This document shows positions 1-9,062 of a DNA stretch of 64,000 nt, piece by piece. Location of the stretch: NCBI GenBank assembly GCA_013372975.1, contig JABXIS010000049.1, positions 20,250-84,249 of the forward strand, written 5' to 3'. The notes under the pieces were generated by a model. It did not search any database. It saw only the letters and a program-made list of their open reading frames with translations, and had not been told where the DNA came from. The position numbers were made by a program, and so were the translations under genes. Source of the DNA: Alphaproteobacteria bacterium (GTDB lineage: Bacteria; Pseudomonadota; Alphaproteobacteria; Sphingomonadales; Kordiimonadaceae). How positions within the stretch are numbered: position 1 is the stretch's first letter; each line of letters begins with the position of its first letter.

Positions 1-1
1 C

Positions 2-883
2 TATAACCTGTTCATGGAAACCCTCGCAGGGGCGGAGATCCTGGATTTCAAGTCAGCGCGGCTGGCAACTTATTCTGGTGAGGACTATTATGCCCCGGGT
101 TTTGTAAACCAATTCAAGAACACGCTTCTGGTGGTATGCTGGGTCACTGTCCTGACATGGATGTATGTTGATGGCCGCGTGCAGCGTGTCCGCATGCTGG
201 CTCTGCCCATATTGTTCCTCTTCCTTTATGCGCTTTTGGGCACAGGCCAGCGCGCGCCCATGATCTATGCTTTCCTAACTGTTGTGTTTGGTATTTCCCT
301 GATCACGAAGATCGAGTTCAAGAGAGCCGGATTGGCATTCGTAGGTGTCGCGCTGATGTTCGGTTTTTTCTCTGTGCTCAATGAAAGGGTCGACAGCTTC
401 TCGATCACGTCGTCCTTTGTGGCCTTTACGTCCAGGATCTTCATCAATGACCAGCAGGAAGGCCTGTTTGCCTTCCGCGAACTGGTGCTGCAGGATTCGG
501 CATGGTTCACCGAATGGATCCAGGGTTTTGTTGGTCTTTCGCCATGGAGCAAAGGCAGCAAGTTGAGCCACGAGATCTATATGCTGATCCATGGTACCGA
601 CCGGGGCACCGCCGGTGTGACCACCGTGGGATCGGCTTATTATAACGGCGGCATGCTGAATGTTTTCGCCTTCTATTTCCTGATGGGTGTCGCCTATGCA
701 GCCTTGTTCTGCCGCTTTTTGCGGGGACAGAAAACGATCCTGCGTTGCTATACCTACGGCGCCATCTTTTTCGTTCTGTCCATCTATATCAGTGGCCCGC
801 CTGTTGTGCTGTTCAACAAAGGACTGATGGCCCTGCTGCTCTTGCTCTTTTTAGGGAAATTGCGTACCCAGAGCCGGCATTAG
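2..883 (+). CDS. Wzy-like polysaccharide polymerase, 5' end outside window
   Basis: This is a polytopic membrane protein with about seven to nine hydrophobic helices visible, separated by a long polar loop (about residues 125-210 counted from the first ATG at 14). The pattern and the short GTGQRAP motif after the second helix resemble oligosaccharide repeat-unit polymerases, which join lipid-linked repeat units on the periplasmic face of the inner membrane. The reading frame is open back to the window edge with no stop before the ATG at 14, so the true start probably lies upstream and N-terminal helices are missing. It heads a run of polysaccharide genes on the same strand. Wzy proteins diverge strongly, so the call rests on topology and context. 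Confidence 0.6.
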   Translation, partial: YNLFMETLAGAEILDFKSARLATYSGEDYYAPGFVNQFKNTLLVVCWVTVLTWMYVDGRVQRVRMLALPILFLFLYALLGTGQRAPMIYAFLTVVFGISLITKIEFKRAGLAFVGVALMFGFFSVLNERVDSFSITSSFVAFTSRIFINDQQEGLFAFRELVLQDSAWFTEWIQGFVGLSPWSKGSKLSHEIYMLIHGTDRGTAGVTTVGSAYYNGGMLNVFAFYFLMGVAYAALFCRFLRGQKTILRCYTYGAIFFVLSIYISGPPVVLFNKGLMALLLLLFLGKLRTQSRH

Positions 884-907
884 CCAGCCCGAAACATCGC
901 GATACTT

Positions 908-2089
908 TTGAAGAAAGACACCGATTTGTCCAACGCTGAATTTGTCATGATCTCCCCCCACCACGCCGACTGCGACTATCGTGTCCGCAGGGTGATTGCC
1001 GTTATGCATGCCATTGGGCTGGCAGTGGATGTCTATTGGGACAGCCGGTATCCGGGTCATCAGAAACGACGGCCCTTTGAAGATCATGTCCGTGAATTGT
1101 ATCGGGCGAACCAGCCGGGAGAGGGGCGCTTGAGCCTGATGGGCAAGCCTTTCCTTCACAAAGATATTGAGGCCGCCATTCGTAACGCAAGGATTGTCTA
1201 TATCAATGCCAGCGCAATCGAGGGACTTCTCTATGCCCGCGAAGCGAAGCGACTGAACCCTGACTGCCAGGTGATCTATGACTATCACGACTCGCTGACC
1301 TATGAGCTTTATTATCAGCTGAAGAAGCGGGGGCTCGGGCTGTTCTATAAGCTTGCCTGGCCACTTTACCGGCTGCTGTGCGGTCGCCTTGCGCGCCATG
1401 TAGATGCGCTTGTGGGAATCTCGACCACTCAGGTCAGGGAGTTTCCGAAGAAGGAAAGCCAGATGGCTGCCACGGCGTCTGTTCCAAACTTCCGCAAGTT
1501 TGACGATTTTGAATTCAGAGCGCAGGCCCCGGCGGCAGGCGGTCGCGGTGCCCTGATCTGGCTTGGCCAGGTCATGCTGGGCCGCGATCTCGAGAAGCTC
1601 TCTGGCTGGATTGCGCGTGTTGGCGACAGGCGCCGATTCCATGTATTCGGCAAGGTGATCGATGAGGCATCGCCTGCGATGGTAGCAGCCCAGCTTGACG
1701 GCAATGTCGACTTCTATGGCGAATTCAGAAGCGAGGCCGACATATTGGACCAGATGCCAGCTGCGCCGATTGGCGTATTCATGGGCTGGGAAGACCCGGC
1801 GGGGACCAATATCAATGCCCATGCCTCGCCGAACAAATACTTCACCTATGTCAATATGGGCATACCCGTGATCATTGCGGCTTCACTTACCGAGCTTGCG
1901 GGCCATGTGGCGGAATGTGGGGCTGGTATTGCGGTGGGCGACGAGACGGAATTCGCGCAGGCCGTGACAACTATTGAAACCAACTATGCTGCCTATGCCG
2001 AGGGCTCGCGAAGGCTCAAGGAAAAGTATCGCAGCATGCCGCCTGAAAAAACGATCCGGGATTTTCTTGAAAAGATACTGCAAAAATAG
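908..2089 (+). CDS. GT4-like glycosyltransferase
   Basis: The 393-residue product looks like a GT-B fold glycosyltransferase. The N-terminal half has a Rossmann-type beginning (ISPHHADCDYRVRR) and a YDYHDSLTYE segment where GT4 enzymes carry their acceptor-side motif. The C-terminal half has the signature ASPNKYFTYVNMGIPVI, which in GT4 enzymes contacts the nucleotide-sugar donor. It would add one sugar to the lipid-linked repeat unit on the cytoplasmic face of the membrane. The start used is TTG at 908; an in-frame ATG at 947 is an alternative. It follows the polymerase by 24 bases and precedes the oxidoreductases on the same strand. The donor and acceptor sugars cannot be told from the sequence. 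Confidence 0.75.
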   Translation: MKKDTDLSNAEFVMISPHHADCDYRVRRVIAVMHAIGLAVDVYWDSRYPGHQKRRPFEDHVRELYRANQPGEGRLSLMGKPFLHKDIEAAIRNARIVYINASAIEGLLYAREAKRLNPDCQVIYDYHDSLTYELYYQLKKRGLGLFYKLAWPLYRLLCGRLARHVDALVGISTTQVREFPKKESQMAATASVPNFRKFDDFEFRAQAPAAGGRGALIWLGQVMLGRDLEKLSGWIARVGDRRRFHVFGKVIDEASPAMVAAQLDGNVDFYGEFRSEADILDQMPAAPIGVFMGWEDPAGTNINAHASPNKYFTYVNMGIPVIIAASLTELAGHVAECGAGIAVGDETEFAQAVTTIETNYAAYAEGSRRLKEKYRSMPPEKTIRDFLEKILQK

Positions 2090-2172
2090 CCCGGACCAGC
2101 TGTTTCTTTTACTTTTGATCCCATTCGATTTATGTAATTCGACTGAAGCAACCAATTTCCAAGAGCGACTTA

Positions 2173-3363
2173 ATGTCTGTTTCCAAATATAACTCGCAGC
2201 GGCTGCATTATGAGCTCAGCGGCTGGCGCCTGAAACTGAAGCGTATTGTCCGGTCCCTGAAAATGTGGGGCTTGCACCGCACATTTGCCAAGATCGCCAA
2301 TCGCTTGTCCCTGCCCATTCCAGTGCTTTTCAATATCGTGCCGCGCGCCAAGGATTTCCTGATGGTCGGTTGTGGCCAATTCGGATGCAGCACCGCCTCT
2401 TACTTCATTGGCAAGCAATATGGCCACCGGTTCCTGGGGTGCTTCGATATCGATATGGCTCAGTCGCGCCGGGCTCAGAGGGCCTATGGCTACAAGCATG
2501 CCTGTGCCACATTTGAGGAGCTTCTGGAGCTTGAAGGCGCGCAACGCATTTTCATCGCCTCCAACCATGCGTCCCACACCCCGCAGGCTATTGCGGCGCT
2601 CGAGAAGGGCATGAAGGTCCATATTGAGAAGCCGATTTCGGTGACCTGGGAACAGCTGGCGCAGCTGACGCGGGCAGTCGAGGGCCGCGAGGACGATCTC
2701 TATGTCGGCTATAACCGGCCTTTCTCGAAGGCGATCACGATGGTGCGTGACATGCTACCCGACGGCGACGGCTCCTTCACCATCCAGCATTTCATCGCAG
2801 GCCACGCCATCGACCCCGATCACTGGTATTATGATCCGAAGGAAGGCACGCGGATTTGCGGCAATGTCGGTCACTGGATCGATCTTTCAGTCCATCTTCT
2901 TAGCCAGCGTGACATGGCTGATCGCTGGACCATGCAGATCAGCTATAGTGACGAAGCGCTCAGGGAGGAGAATTTCTCTCTGTCCATGACATCGGAGAAG
3001 GGCGACCTTGTCACCATGACCTTTACAGCGCGCGGTGAGCCCTTCGACGGAGTGAACGAAGCCATCAACATCCAGCAAGGCGACCTTATGGCCCGGATTG
3101 ATGATTTCCGCACCATGAAAGTCTGGCGGCGCGACTATTTCAGGAAGGTTCGTTTCTGGCCGAAGGATGTCGGGCACCGGAAATCGGTCGGCCAGATGTT
3201 CGACGAAAAGCCGGCTTATCGCCGGCCATGGGAGGAAATCTTCCTCTCAACCATGCTTATGCTGCATATAACAGACATGGTCCGAAACAATGCCACGGTG
3301 AGCGAATTCAGTTTTGCGGAACTGCGGGCCAAGCTTGACCAACAGGAAACGGAACAGCCGTGA
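2173..3363 (+). CDS. Gfo/Idh/MocA family oxidoreductase
   Basis: This is a 396-residue NAD(P)-dependent sugar oxidoreductase. It has an amphipathic N-terminal extension of about 60 residues, then a Rossmann glycine motif (MVGCGQFGCS, near residue 64), the family EKPIS signature near residue 152, and GHWIDLSVHLL near residue 234 in the substrate-binding domain. Members oxidise or reduce sugars or nucleotide sugars, often through keto intermediates. The stop codon overlaps the start of the next gene (GTGA), so the two are probably translationally coupled. The neighbouring fusion carries a second domain of the same family, which suggests that they act on the same sugar. The substrate is unknown. 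Confidence 0.85.
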   Translation: MSVSKYNSQRLHYELSGWRLKLKRIVRSLKMWGLHRTFAKIANRLSLPIPVLFNIVPRAKDFLMVGCGQFGCSTASYFIGKQYGHRFLGCFDIDMAQSRRAQRAYGYKHACATFEELLELEGAQRIFIASNHASHTPQAIAALEKGMKVHIEKPISVTWEQLAQLTRAVEGREDDLYVGYNRPFSKAITMVRDMLPDGDGSFTIQHFIAGHAIDPDHWYYDPKEGTRICGNVGHWIDLSVHLLSQRDMADRWTMQISYSDEALREENFSLSMTSEKGDLVTMTFTARGEPFDGVNEAINIQQGDLMARIDDFRTMKVWRRDYFRKVRFWPKDVGHRKSVGQMFDEKPAYRRPWEEIFLSTMLMLHITDMVRNNATVSEFSFAELRAKLDQQETEQP

Positions 3364-5501
3364 AACAGGTTCTTCAGAATGTCGCCAACGGCGAAACAAG
3401 TGTCGTCGAATTGCCGCGGCCGCAATGCAAGGCAGGCCATGTCCTGATCCGTTCGTCTGTGTCGCTGATTTCCGCTGGAACCGAGCGGATGCTCGTCGAC
3501 TTCGGAAAGTCCAGCTATCTGGACAAGGCGCGCAAACAGCCTGAAAAAGTCAAGATGGTGCTGGAGAAAGCCCGGACGGACGGCATATTGCAGACCATCG
3601 ACGCGGTGCGGTCCAAGCTCGACCAGCCGATGGTGATGGGCTATTCGAACGTCGGTGTCGTGGTTGAGGTTGGCAAGGGTGTCACCGAATTCCAGCCGGG
3701 TGACAGGGTTGTCTCGAATGGCCGCCACGCCGAAATGGTGTGCGTGCCGAAGCATCTTTGTGCCCGCATCCCTGACGGTGTAGCTGACGAGGATGCGGTT
3801 TTCACTGTTGTCGGGTCGATCGCCCTTCAGGGCATTCGCCTGACAGCGCCGACGCTTGGGGAATGTTTTGTGGTGATCGGCCTTGGCCTGATCGGCCTGA
3901 TGACGGTCCAGATCCTGCGGGCCAATGGCTGTCGTGTTCTCGGCATTGATTTTGATCCGGAAAAAACCCGGCTCGCCCAATCCTTTGGCGCGGAAACTGT
4001 GACGCTTGGGCAGGGTGACGATCCGGTTCTGGTGGCGCAGACCTTCTCCCGTGGTCGCGGGGTGGACGGCGTGATCCTGACCGCCGCCACAGACAGTGAC
4101 GAACCAATGCATCAGGCGGCCACCATGTGCCGCCCTCAAGGCCGTATTGTGCTGGTGGGGGTTGTGGGGCTGAAGCTGCAGCGTAGCGATTTCTACGAAA
4201 AGGAAATCAGCTTTCGTGTTTCCTGTTCCTATGGGCCAGGCCGGTATGACCCTTCCTACGAGGAAGGCGGCAATGATTATCCTGTCGGATATGTCCGATG
4301 GACCGAAAATCGCAATTTCGAGGCTGTTCTCGATATGCTAGATGCCGGTTCGGTATCGGTTGACGCCCTCAAGTCCCAATCGTTCGATCTTGTCGATGCG
4401 CCGAAGGCTTACCAGACGCTTTTGGAAAACAAATCCGCGCTTGGTATCCTCCTGACCTATGAACCCGGCGACATCTGCGAAGAGAAGACCGTACCGGTCA
4501 CTCCTGGCGCCGCCCCGACCCGTGCCGGTGCTCCCGTTGTTGTGGGGGCGATCGGTGCTGGCAACCATGCGGGCCGCACCCTGCTGCCTGCCTTCCATAA
4601 ATCCGAAGCTAGGTTGAAATCCATCGCGTCATCCCAGGGCGTTACCGGTGCGCATTATGGCCGCAAGTTCGGCTTCGAGCAGAATACGACAGACACAGCC
4701 GGCCTGCTTGCAGATGCCGACATCAACACCGTGATTGTTGCAACCCAGCACGACAGCCACGCCCGCTTCGTTCTCGAGGCGCTGGCTCAGGGCAAGAATG
4801 CCTTCGTCGAGAAACCTCTGGCGCTGCGCGCTGAAGACCTGGATGCGATCGAAGCAGCGCACGCAGACGCGGCGACAAAGGGTGCTGCCCCAATGGTGAT
4901 GGTCGGTTTCAACCGTCGCTTTGCGCCCCTGATGCAGAAACTGAAAAAGGCATTGAACCGCGTGGAACCCATGTCGGTTGTCTATCACTGTAATGCGGGT
5001 GCCATTCCGGCGGACAGCTGGGTACATGATCCGGAAGCTGGCGGTGGCCGGATCGTTGGCGAAGCCTGTCACTTTATCGATATCGCGCGCTTCCTGACGG
5101 GGTCGAAAATCACCTCTGTCCAGGTTGTCGGTATGGCAAGCCTGGACGGCATGCCCAACACCAACGACACGGCTTCCATTTCGCTGACATTCGAAAATGG
5201 TTCCATCGCAACCATCAACTATTTCGCCAACGGTCACCGGTCCTACCCGAAAGAACGGGTGGAAGTGTATCAGTCCGGCGGCGTTGCGGTCCTGGACAAT
5301 TTCAAGTCCCTGAAAGGGTACGGTATGAAAGGGCTGCGCCGACATTCCAGCCCGAAACAGGACAAGGGCCATGCGGCTTGCGTTGGTGCCTTTGTGCAGG
5401 CCATACGTAACGGCGAAGCAGCCCCGATCCCGTTCGATGAAATTCTTGAAGTGTCGCGCGTTGCCGTGGATGCCGCGGCAATCCTCGCGAAAGGGAGCTG
5501 A
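3360..5501 (+). CDS. Bi-domain dehydrogenase: MDR fused to Gfo/Idh/MocA
   Basis: This 713-residue protein joins two dehydrogenases. Residues 1 to about 370 form a medium-chain dehydrogenase/reductase with NAD motif GLGLIGLMTV near residue 173; I do not see the four-cysteine structural zinc lobe of classical alcohol dehydrogenases. After a proline/alanine-rich linker (about 375-388), residues 390-713 form a Gfo/Idh/MocA unit with VVGAIGAGNHAGRT near 390, EKPLAL near 483 and GEACHFIDIARFL near 567. Fusions of this kind recur in O-antigen and exopolysaccharide loci beside heparinase-like genes. It starts with GTG, overlaps the previous gene by four bases and sits five bases before the heparinase-like gene. 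Coupled oxidation and reduction of a sugar is an inference. Confidence 0.85.
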   Translation: MKQVLQNVANGETSVVELPRPQCKAGHVLIRSSVSLISAGTERMLVDFGKSSYLDKARKQPEKVKMVLEKARTDGILQTIDAVRSKLDQPMVMGYSNVGVVVEVGKGVTEFQPGDRVVSNGRHAEMVCVPKHLCARIPDGVADEDAVFTVVGSIALQGIRLTAPTLGECFVVIGLGLIGLMTVQILRANGCRVLGIDFDPEKTRLAQSFGAETVTLGQGDDPVLVAQTFSRGRGVDGVILTAATDSDEPMHQAATMCRPQGRIVLVGVVGLKLQRSDFYEKEISFRVSCSYGPGRYDPSYEEGGNDYPVGYVRWTENRNFEAVLDMLDAGSVSVDALKSQSFDLVDAPKAYQTLLENKSALGILLTYEPGDICEEKTVPVTPGAAPTRAGAPVVVGAIGAGNHAGRTLLPAFHKSEARLKSIASSQGVTGAHYGRKFGFEQNTTDTAGLLADADINTVIVATQHDSHARFVLEALAQGKNAFVEKPLALRAEDLDAIEAAHADAATKGAAPMVMVGFNRRFAPLMQKLKKALNRVEPMSVVYHCNAGAIPADSWVHDPEAGGGRIVGEACHFIDIARFLTGSKITSVQVVGMASLDGMPNTNDTASISLTFENGSIATINYFANGHRSYPKERVEVYQSGGVAVLDNFKSLKGYGMKGLRRHSSPKQDKGHAACVGAFVQAIRNGEAAPIPFDEILEVSRVAVDAAAILAKGS

Positions 5502-5506
5502 TCCGC

Positions 5507-7150
5507 TTGTCGAGCCTGCAGAAACTAGGCCGCTTTATGCGGACGGTGGCACCATTAAGGTCGGCGCAGATCACCAATCGGTTGATGCGCCGGGTGTTTC
5601 GACCCAAGCCATCCCAGCCCATGTTGCTGCCGCTCAGGGGCCTTGGCAACCTCGACTTTATGCCCGGGCATGAATCTCCGCTTGTGTCCGGGACGACCTT
5701 CCGTTTCCTGAACCGGGAAGAAACTCTGTCCTTTCCTGCGGACTGGGACAATGAAGATCTGCCGCTTCTGTGGCGCTACAACCTGCATTATTTCGATGCC
5801 CTGATGGCACCCGATCTGGCCTGCCAGGAAAAGGCCTCGCTGGTCACCCGCTGGATCGAGGAAAATCCAACCGACATCAATGTGGGGTGGGACCCCTACC
5901 CGCTGTCGCTCAGGATTGTCAATTGGGTGAAATGGTTCCTGCAGGGCAATGAACCGACCACGGAGATGCTTGAAAGCCTGTACCAACAGGCCGACTTCCT
6001 CGAGCACACAGTTGAATTTCACCTGTTGGGCAATCATTTGCTGGAGAATGCCAAGGCACTCCTGTTTGCCGCTAGCTATTTCGAAGGTCCGCATGCCCTG
6101 CGCTGGCTGGATCTGGCTGTGCCGGTCCTTCAGGCTGAACTGGAGGAGCAAATCCTGGCCGATGGGGCGCATTTCGAACTGTCGCCCATGTATCACTCCA
6201 TCATGCTCGAGCTCGTGTTGGATCTGATTGTCCTGGCGCGCGCCGAAAAGACCCCTGTGGACGTCAAGGCGCTTCTGCCGCTCCTGACAGAAAAGGCCAG
6301 GTCGATGGCTGACTGGCTGTCGGGGATGGTGCATCCGGACGGCGAGATCTCCTTTTTCAACGACGCGAGCATCGGGATCGCCAAGGCGCCAGCCCTGCTG
6401 CTGGCCGAGACCGCCAAGCTGACCGGCTGGTCACCGCCTGCGGCCCAATCAGTGCAGCATTTCAAGGCCAGTGGCTACATGCGGGCGGAAAAAGGGCCCG
6501 CTGTGCTCTTTTTCGATGCGGCAGCGATTGGGCCGTCTTATCTGCCGGGCCATGGCCATGCAGACGCACTGTCACTAGAGCTGTCGCTGTTTGGACAGCG
6601 GGTCATCACCAATGTTGGCACGTCGGAATATGGCTTGGGCGAGCGTCGCGAATATGAGCGCAGCACACCCGCCCATTCAACCGTTACCATCGGAGGCGAA
6701 AATTCGTCGGAAACCTGGGCCGGGTTCCGCGTTGGACGCCGGGCCAGGATCATTCGAGCCAACTCTGCCGATACGTCGGTTGCTGCCACGCTTGAAGGCG
6801 CCCATGACGGCTATCGATACATGCCCGGCAAACCAGTCCATGCGCGGACAGCCGTCCTTACGGCCGACAGCCTGACAATCAGGGACACGGTTACAGTGAC
6901 CGGTGCGAAGGCTGTATCGCGTTTCCATTTTCATCCCGATGTCGCGCTGGTCTGTCATGACGGCGGCACAAGCGGGACGCTGACGCTTCCTTGTGGAAAG
7001 GTGATCGACTGGACGGCCGCGGCTGAAAGCGTCAGCCTGGAGCCGTTTCTCTATGCTGAACACTTCGGCGTCCTGCGCCCAACCCAGACCCTATGCCTGA
7101 ACAGTCATTCTCAGGAGACTTCAGAGCTCCGGCTGCACTGGCGGCAATGA
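5507..7150 (+). CDS. Heparinase II/III family protein of the polysaccharide locus
   Basis: The 547-residue product has the two-part layout of heparinase II/III proteins. A helical N-terminal domain contains LLWRYNLHYFDAL, NHLLENAKALLFAASYF and HFELSPMYHSIMLELVLDL. A C-terminal beta-sandwich opens with GHGHADALSLELSLFGQR. Biochemically known members are uronate-specific polysaccharide lyases. I see no clear secretion signal, although an amphipathic first 40 residues could tether it to a membrane. It starts at TTG five bases after the bi-domain dehydrogenase and should be in the same operon. In this setting it may trim or modify the nascent polymer; that role is inferred. A second family member lies at 37183-38922. 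Confidence 0.85.
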   Translation: MSSLQKLGRFMRTVAPLRSAQITNRLMRRVFRPKPSQPMLLPLRGLGNLDFMPGHESPLVSGTTFRFLNREETLSFPADWDNEDLPLLWRYNLHYFDALMAPDLACQEKASLVTRWIEENPTDINVGWDPYPLSLRIVNWVKWFLQGNEPTTEMLESLYQQADFLEHTVEFHLLGNHLLENAKALLFAASYFEGPHALRWLDLAVPVLQAELEEQILADGAHFELSPMYHSIMLELVLDLIVLARAEKTPVDVKALLPLLTEKARSMADWLSGMVHPDGEISFFNDASIGIAKAPALLLAETAKLTGWSPPAAQSVQHFKASGYMRAEKGPAVLFFDAAAIGPSYLPGHGHADALSLELSLFGQRVITNVGTSEYGLGERREYERSTPAHSTVTIGGENSSETWAGFRVGRRARIIRANSADTSVAATLEGAHDGYRYMPGKPVHARTAVLTADSLTIRDTVTVTGAKAVSRFHFHPDVALVCHDGGTSGTLTLPCGKVIDWTAAAESVSLEPFLYAEHFGVLRPTQTLCLNSHSQETSELRLHWRQ

Positions 7151-7185
7151 CCTTGAACCCACCACAGATGGACCGCTGAGCTGAC

Positions 7186-8424
7186 ATGCATATCCTTTTC
7201 CTGACCGATAATTTCCCGCCGGAAGTGAACGCGCCTGCGAGCCGGACATTCGAGCATTGTCGCGACTGGGTCGAGGCGGGTCACAAGGTCACGATCGTCA
7301 CCAGCAACCCGAATTTCCCGAAGGGCAAGCTGTATCCCGGCCACAGGAACAAGCTCTGGCAACAGGAAGAAGTCGCGGGAATCCGGGTGATCCGGGTCTG
7401 GACCTATATCACGGCGAATGAAGGCTTCTTCAAGCGGGTTCTTGATCAGCTGAGCTATATGTTCACGGCCTTTTTCGCGGGGCTGTTTGTGCGCCGGGTC
7501 GACCTTGTAGTCGGTACCTCGCCACAGTTTTTCACGGCCTGTGCTGCATATGCGCTGGCGCTCCTCAAGCGCCGCCCGTGGGTGTTCGAGCTTCGGGACA
7601 TCTGGCCGGAATCGATCCGGGCGCTTGGCGCAATGCGGGATTCGAAGATCCTCGATTTTCTCGAAAAGGTGGAACTGTTTCTGTACCGAAAGGCCACAGC
7701 AGTGATCTCGGTCACGAAGGCGTTCAAGGATAATCTGGTGGCGCGTGGGATCGAAGCGGACAAGATCAGCGTCATCACCAATGGCGTTGATATCAGTCGC
7801 TTTGTGCCGCGCGAGAAAGACCAGGCGCTGGAGGCAGAACTGGGATTAGAAGGCAAGTTTGTCGTCGGCTATATCGGTACGCACGGTATGGCGCACGCGC
7901 TCGGGTCCGTGCTGGATGCCGCCGCTCTTCTGAAAGATGATCCGGACATGCAGGATGTGCGCTTCATTTTCCTCGGGCATGGCGCCGAAAAAGCCGGCCT
8001 TGTTGTCCGCGCGAAAGACGAGGCGCTCGACAACGTGCTGTTCCTGGATTCAGTTTCAAAGGACGAAGTGCCACGATACTGGTCGCTTCTCGATGTTTCG
8101 CTTATTCATCTGCGGCGGATTCCACTATTCAAGACGGTAATTCCGTCCAAGCTTTTTGAAAGCATGGGCATGGGTATTCCGGTCCTTCTGGGGGTCGAAG
8201 GTGAGACCTATGACATCGTACGGGAGGAAGGCGTTGGCCAGACGTTCGAGCCTGAAAATCCGCAGGCGCTGGTAGCAGCGCTGAAAGAAATGAAGATGTC
8301 CCCTGACCAATATGCCGCCTTCAAGGCTCAGGGACCGGTATCGGCCCTTAAATATGACCGGTCAGCGCTTGCTGCGCGCATGCTGGCTATTCTTGATAAT
8401 CTGGTGACAGGTCGCAAGCCCTAG
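7186..8424 (+). CDS. WbuB-type GT4 glycosyltransferase
   Basis: This 412-residue GT4 enzyme has the N-terminal pattern FLTDNFPPEVNAPASRTFEH and the TSNPNFPKGKLYPG stretch typical of WbuB-like transferases. These are associated with amino-sugar transfer, such as fucosamine, in O-antigen loci. The C-terminal half carries YIGTHGMAHAL, where the nucleotide is bound, and KLFESMGMGIPVLLGV, the acidic donor-binding loop. It would act on the undecaprenyl-linked acceptor in the cytoplasm. It is the last gene of the plus-strand run and ends 14 bases from the convergent initiating transferase. The specific sugar is not known; WbuB is used here only as a family label. Confidence 0.85.
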   Translation: MHILFLTDNFPPEVNAPASRTFEHCRDWVEAGHKVTIVTSNPNFPKGKLYPGHRNKLWQQEEVAGIRVIRVWTYITANEGFFKRVLDQLSYMFTAFFAGLFVRRVDLVVGTSPQFFTACAAYALALLKRRPWVFELRDIWPESIRALGAMRDSKILDFLEKVELFLYRKATAVISVTKAFKDNLVARGIEADKISVITNGVDISRFVPREKDQALEAELGLEGKFVVGYIGTHGMAHALGSVLDAAALLKDDPDMQDVRFIFLGHGAEKAGLVVRAKDEALDNVLFLDSVSKDEVPRYWSLLDVSLIHLRRIPLFKTVIPSKLFESMGMGIPVLLGVEGETYDIVREEGVGQTFEPENPQALVAALKEMKMSPDQYAAFKAQGPVSALKYDRSALAARMLAILDNLVTGRKP

Positions 8425-8438
8425 CCTTTTTAGCGCCT

Positions 8439-8999
8439 TCAGGCGTTGTTCGCCGGATCGCCCTGACCTGCGCCGGTGACTGTCCGGACAATCAGCCGAA
8501 TATCGGTGGCGAGGCTCATGTCATCAAGGTAGGTGGCGTCAAGGTCCGCCAGCTTTTTTGCATCCGACATGTCAACGCCCTGAACCTGTGAAACGCCGGT
8601 TATGCCAGGCCTGATCCGATACAGGCCGTGATCGCGGCGGCGTTCAACCAGTTCGGTCTGTATAGGCAGGCAGGGCCGCGGGCCGACAAAGCTCATGTCG
8701 CCCAGGATGATGTTCCAGAGCTGTGGCAGTTCATCCAGCTTTGTTTTCCTGAGAAAATGCCCAAGCGGCGTGATGGGCGACGAACCGGCGACATGGCTCG
8801 GCAGGTCGCGGGTACCGTCATACATGGTCCGAAGCTTGAAGCAGGTGAAGGGCACTTCGTTCCTGCCCACCCGAGTTTGTCGAAAAAGCGCCGGACCAGG
8901 CGACGTCAGTTTTACGGCAATAAGGGTACCAAGAATGATCGGCGAGGCGGCAAACAAGCCGAAAAAAGCGACGGTGAAATCAAAAACGCGTTTCATCAT
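8439..8999 (-). CDS. PglC-type phosphoglycosyl transferase (initiating sugar transferase)
   Basis: The 186-residue product is the minimal catalytic form of the bacterial sugar transferase family. One hydrophobic N-terminal segment (about residues 5-30, with helix-breaking SP) acts as a re-entrant membrane anchor. It is followed by FRQTRVGRNEVPFTCFKLRTM, the Asp-Glu catalytic dyad in KTKLDELPQLWNI, and MSFVGPRPCLP. Such enzymes transfer a phospho-sugar from a UDP-sugar to undecaprenyl phosphate, starting the repeat unit. The large N-terminal membrane domain of WcaJ/WbaP is absent, making it PglC-sized. Two adjacent ATG codons (8999 and 8996) could start it. It follows the SDR gene on the same strand after about 63 bases. 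Confidence 0.9.
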   Translation of the reverse strand: MMKRVFDFTVAFFGLFAASPIILGTLIAVKLTSPGPALFRQTRVGRNEVPFTCFKLRTMYDGTRDLPSHVAGSSPITPLGHFLRKTKLDELPQLWNIILGDMSFVGPRPCLPIQTELVERRRDHGLYRIRPGITGVSQVQGVDMSDAKKLADLDATYLDDMSLATDIRLIVRTVTGAGQGDPANNA

Positions 9000-9062
9000 G
9001 TACCCTTGTATGGTTCTGCGTGGCCAGGCTGTGGGCCATTATGGCGACAGGACGTGTTTGCA

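Noticed and set aside
851..1822. Open frame of about 320 codons antisense to the GT4 gene
   Set aside because: Shadow of the real coding frame; no domain signal.
3216..4139. Open frame antisense to the oxidoreductase pair
   Set aside because: Crosses the boundary of two real genes and shows no protein-like composition.
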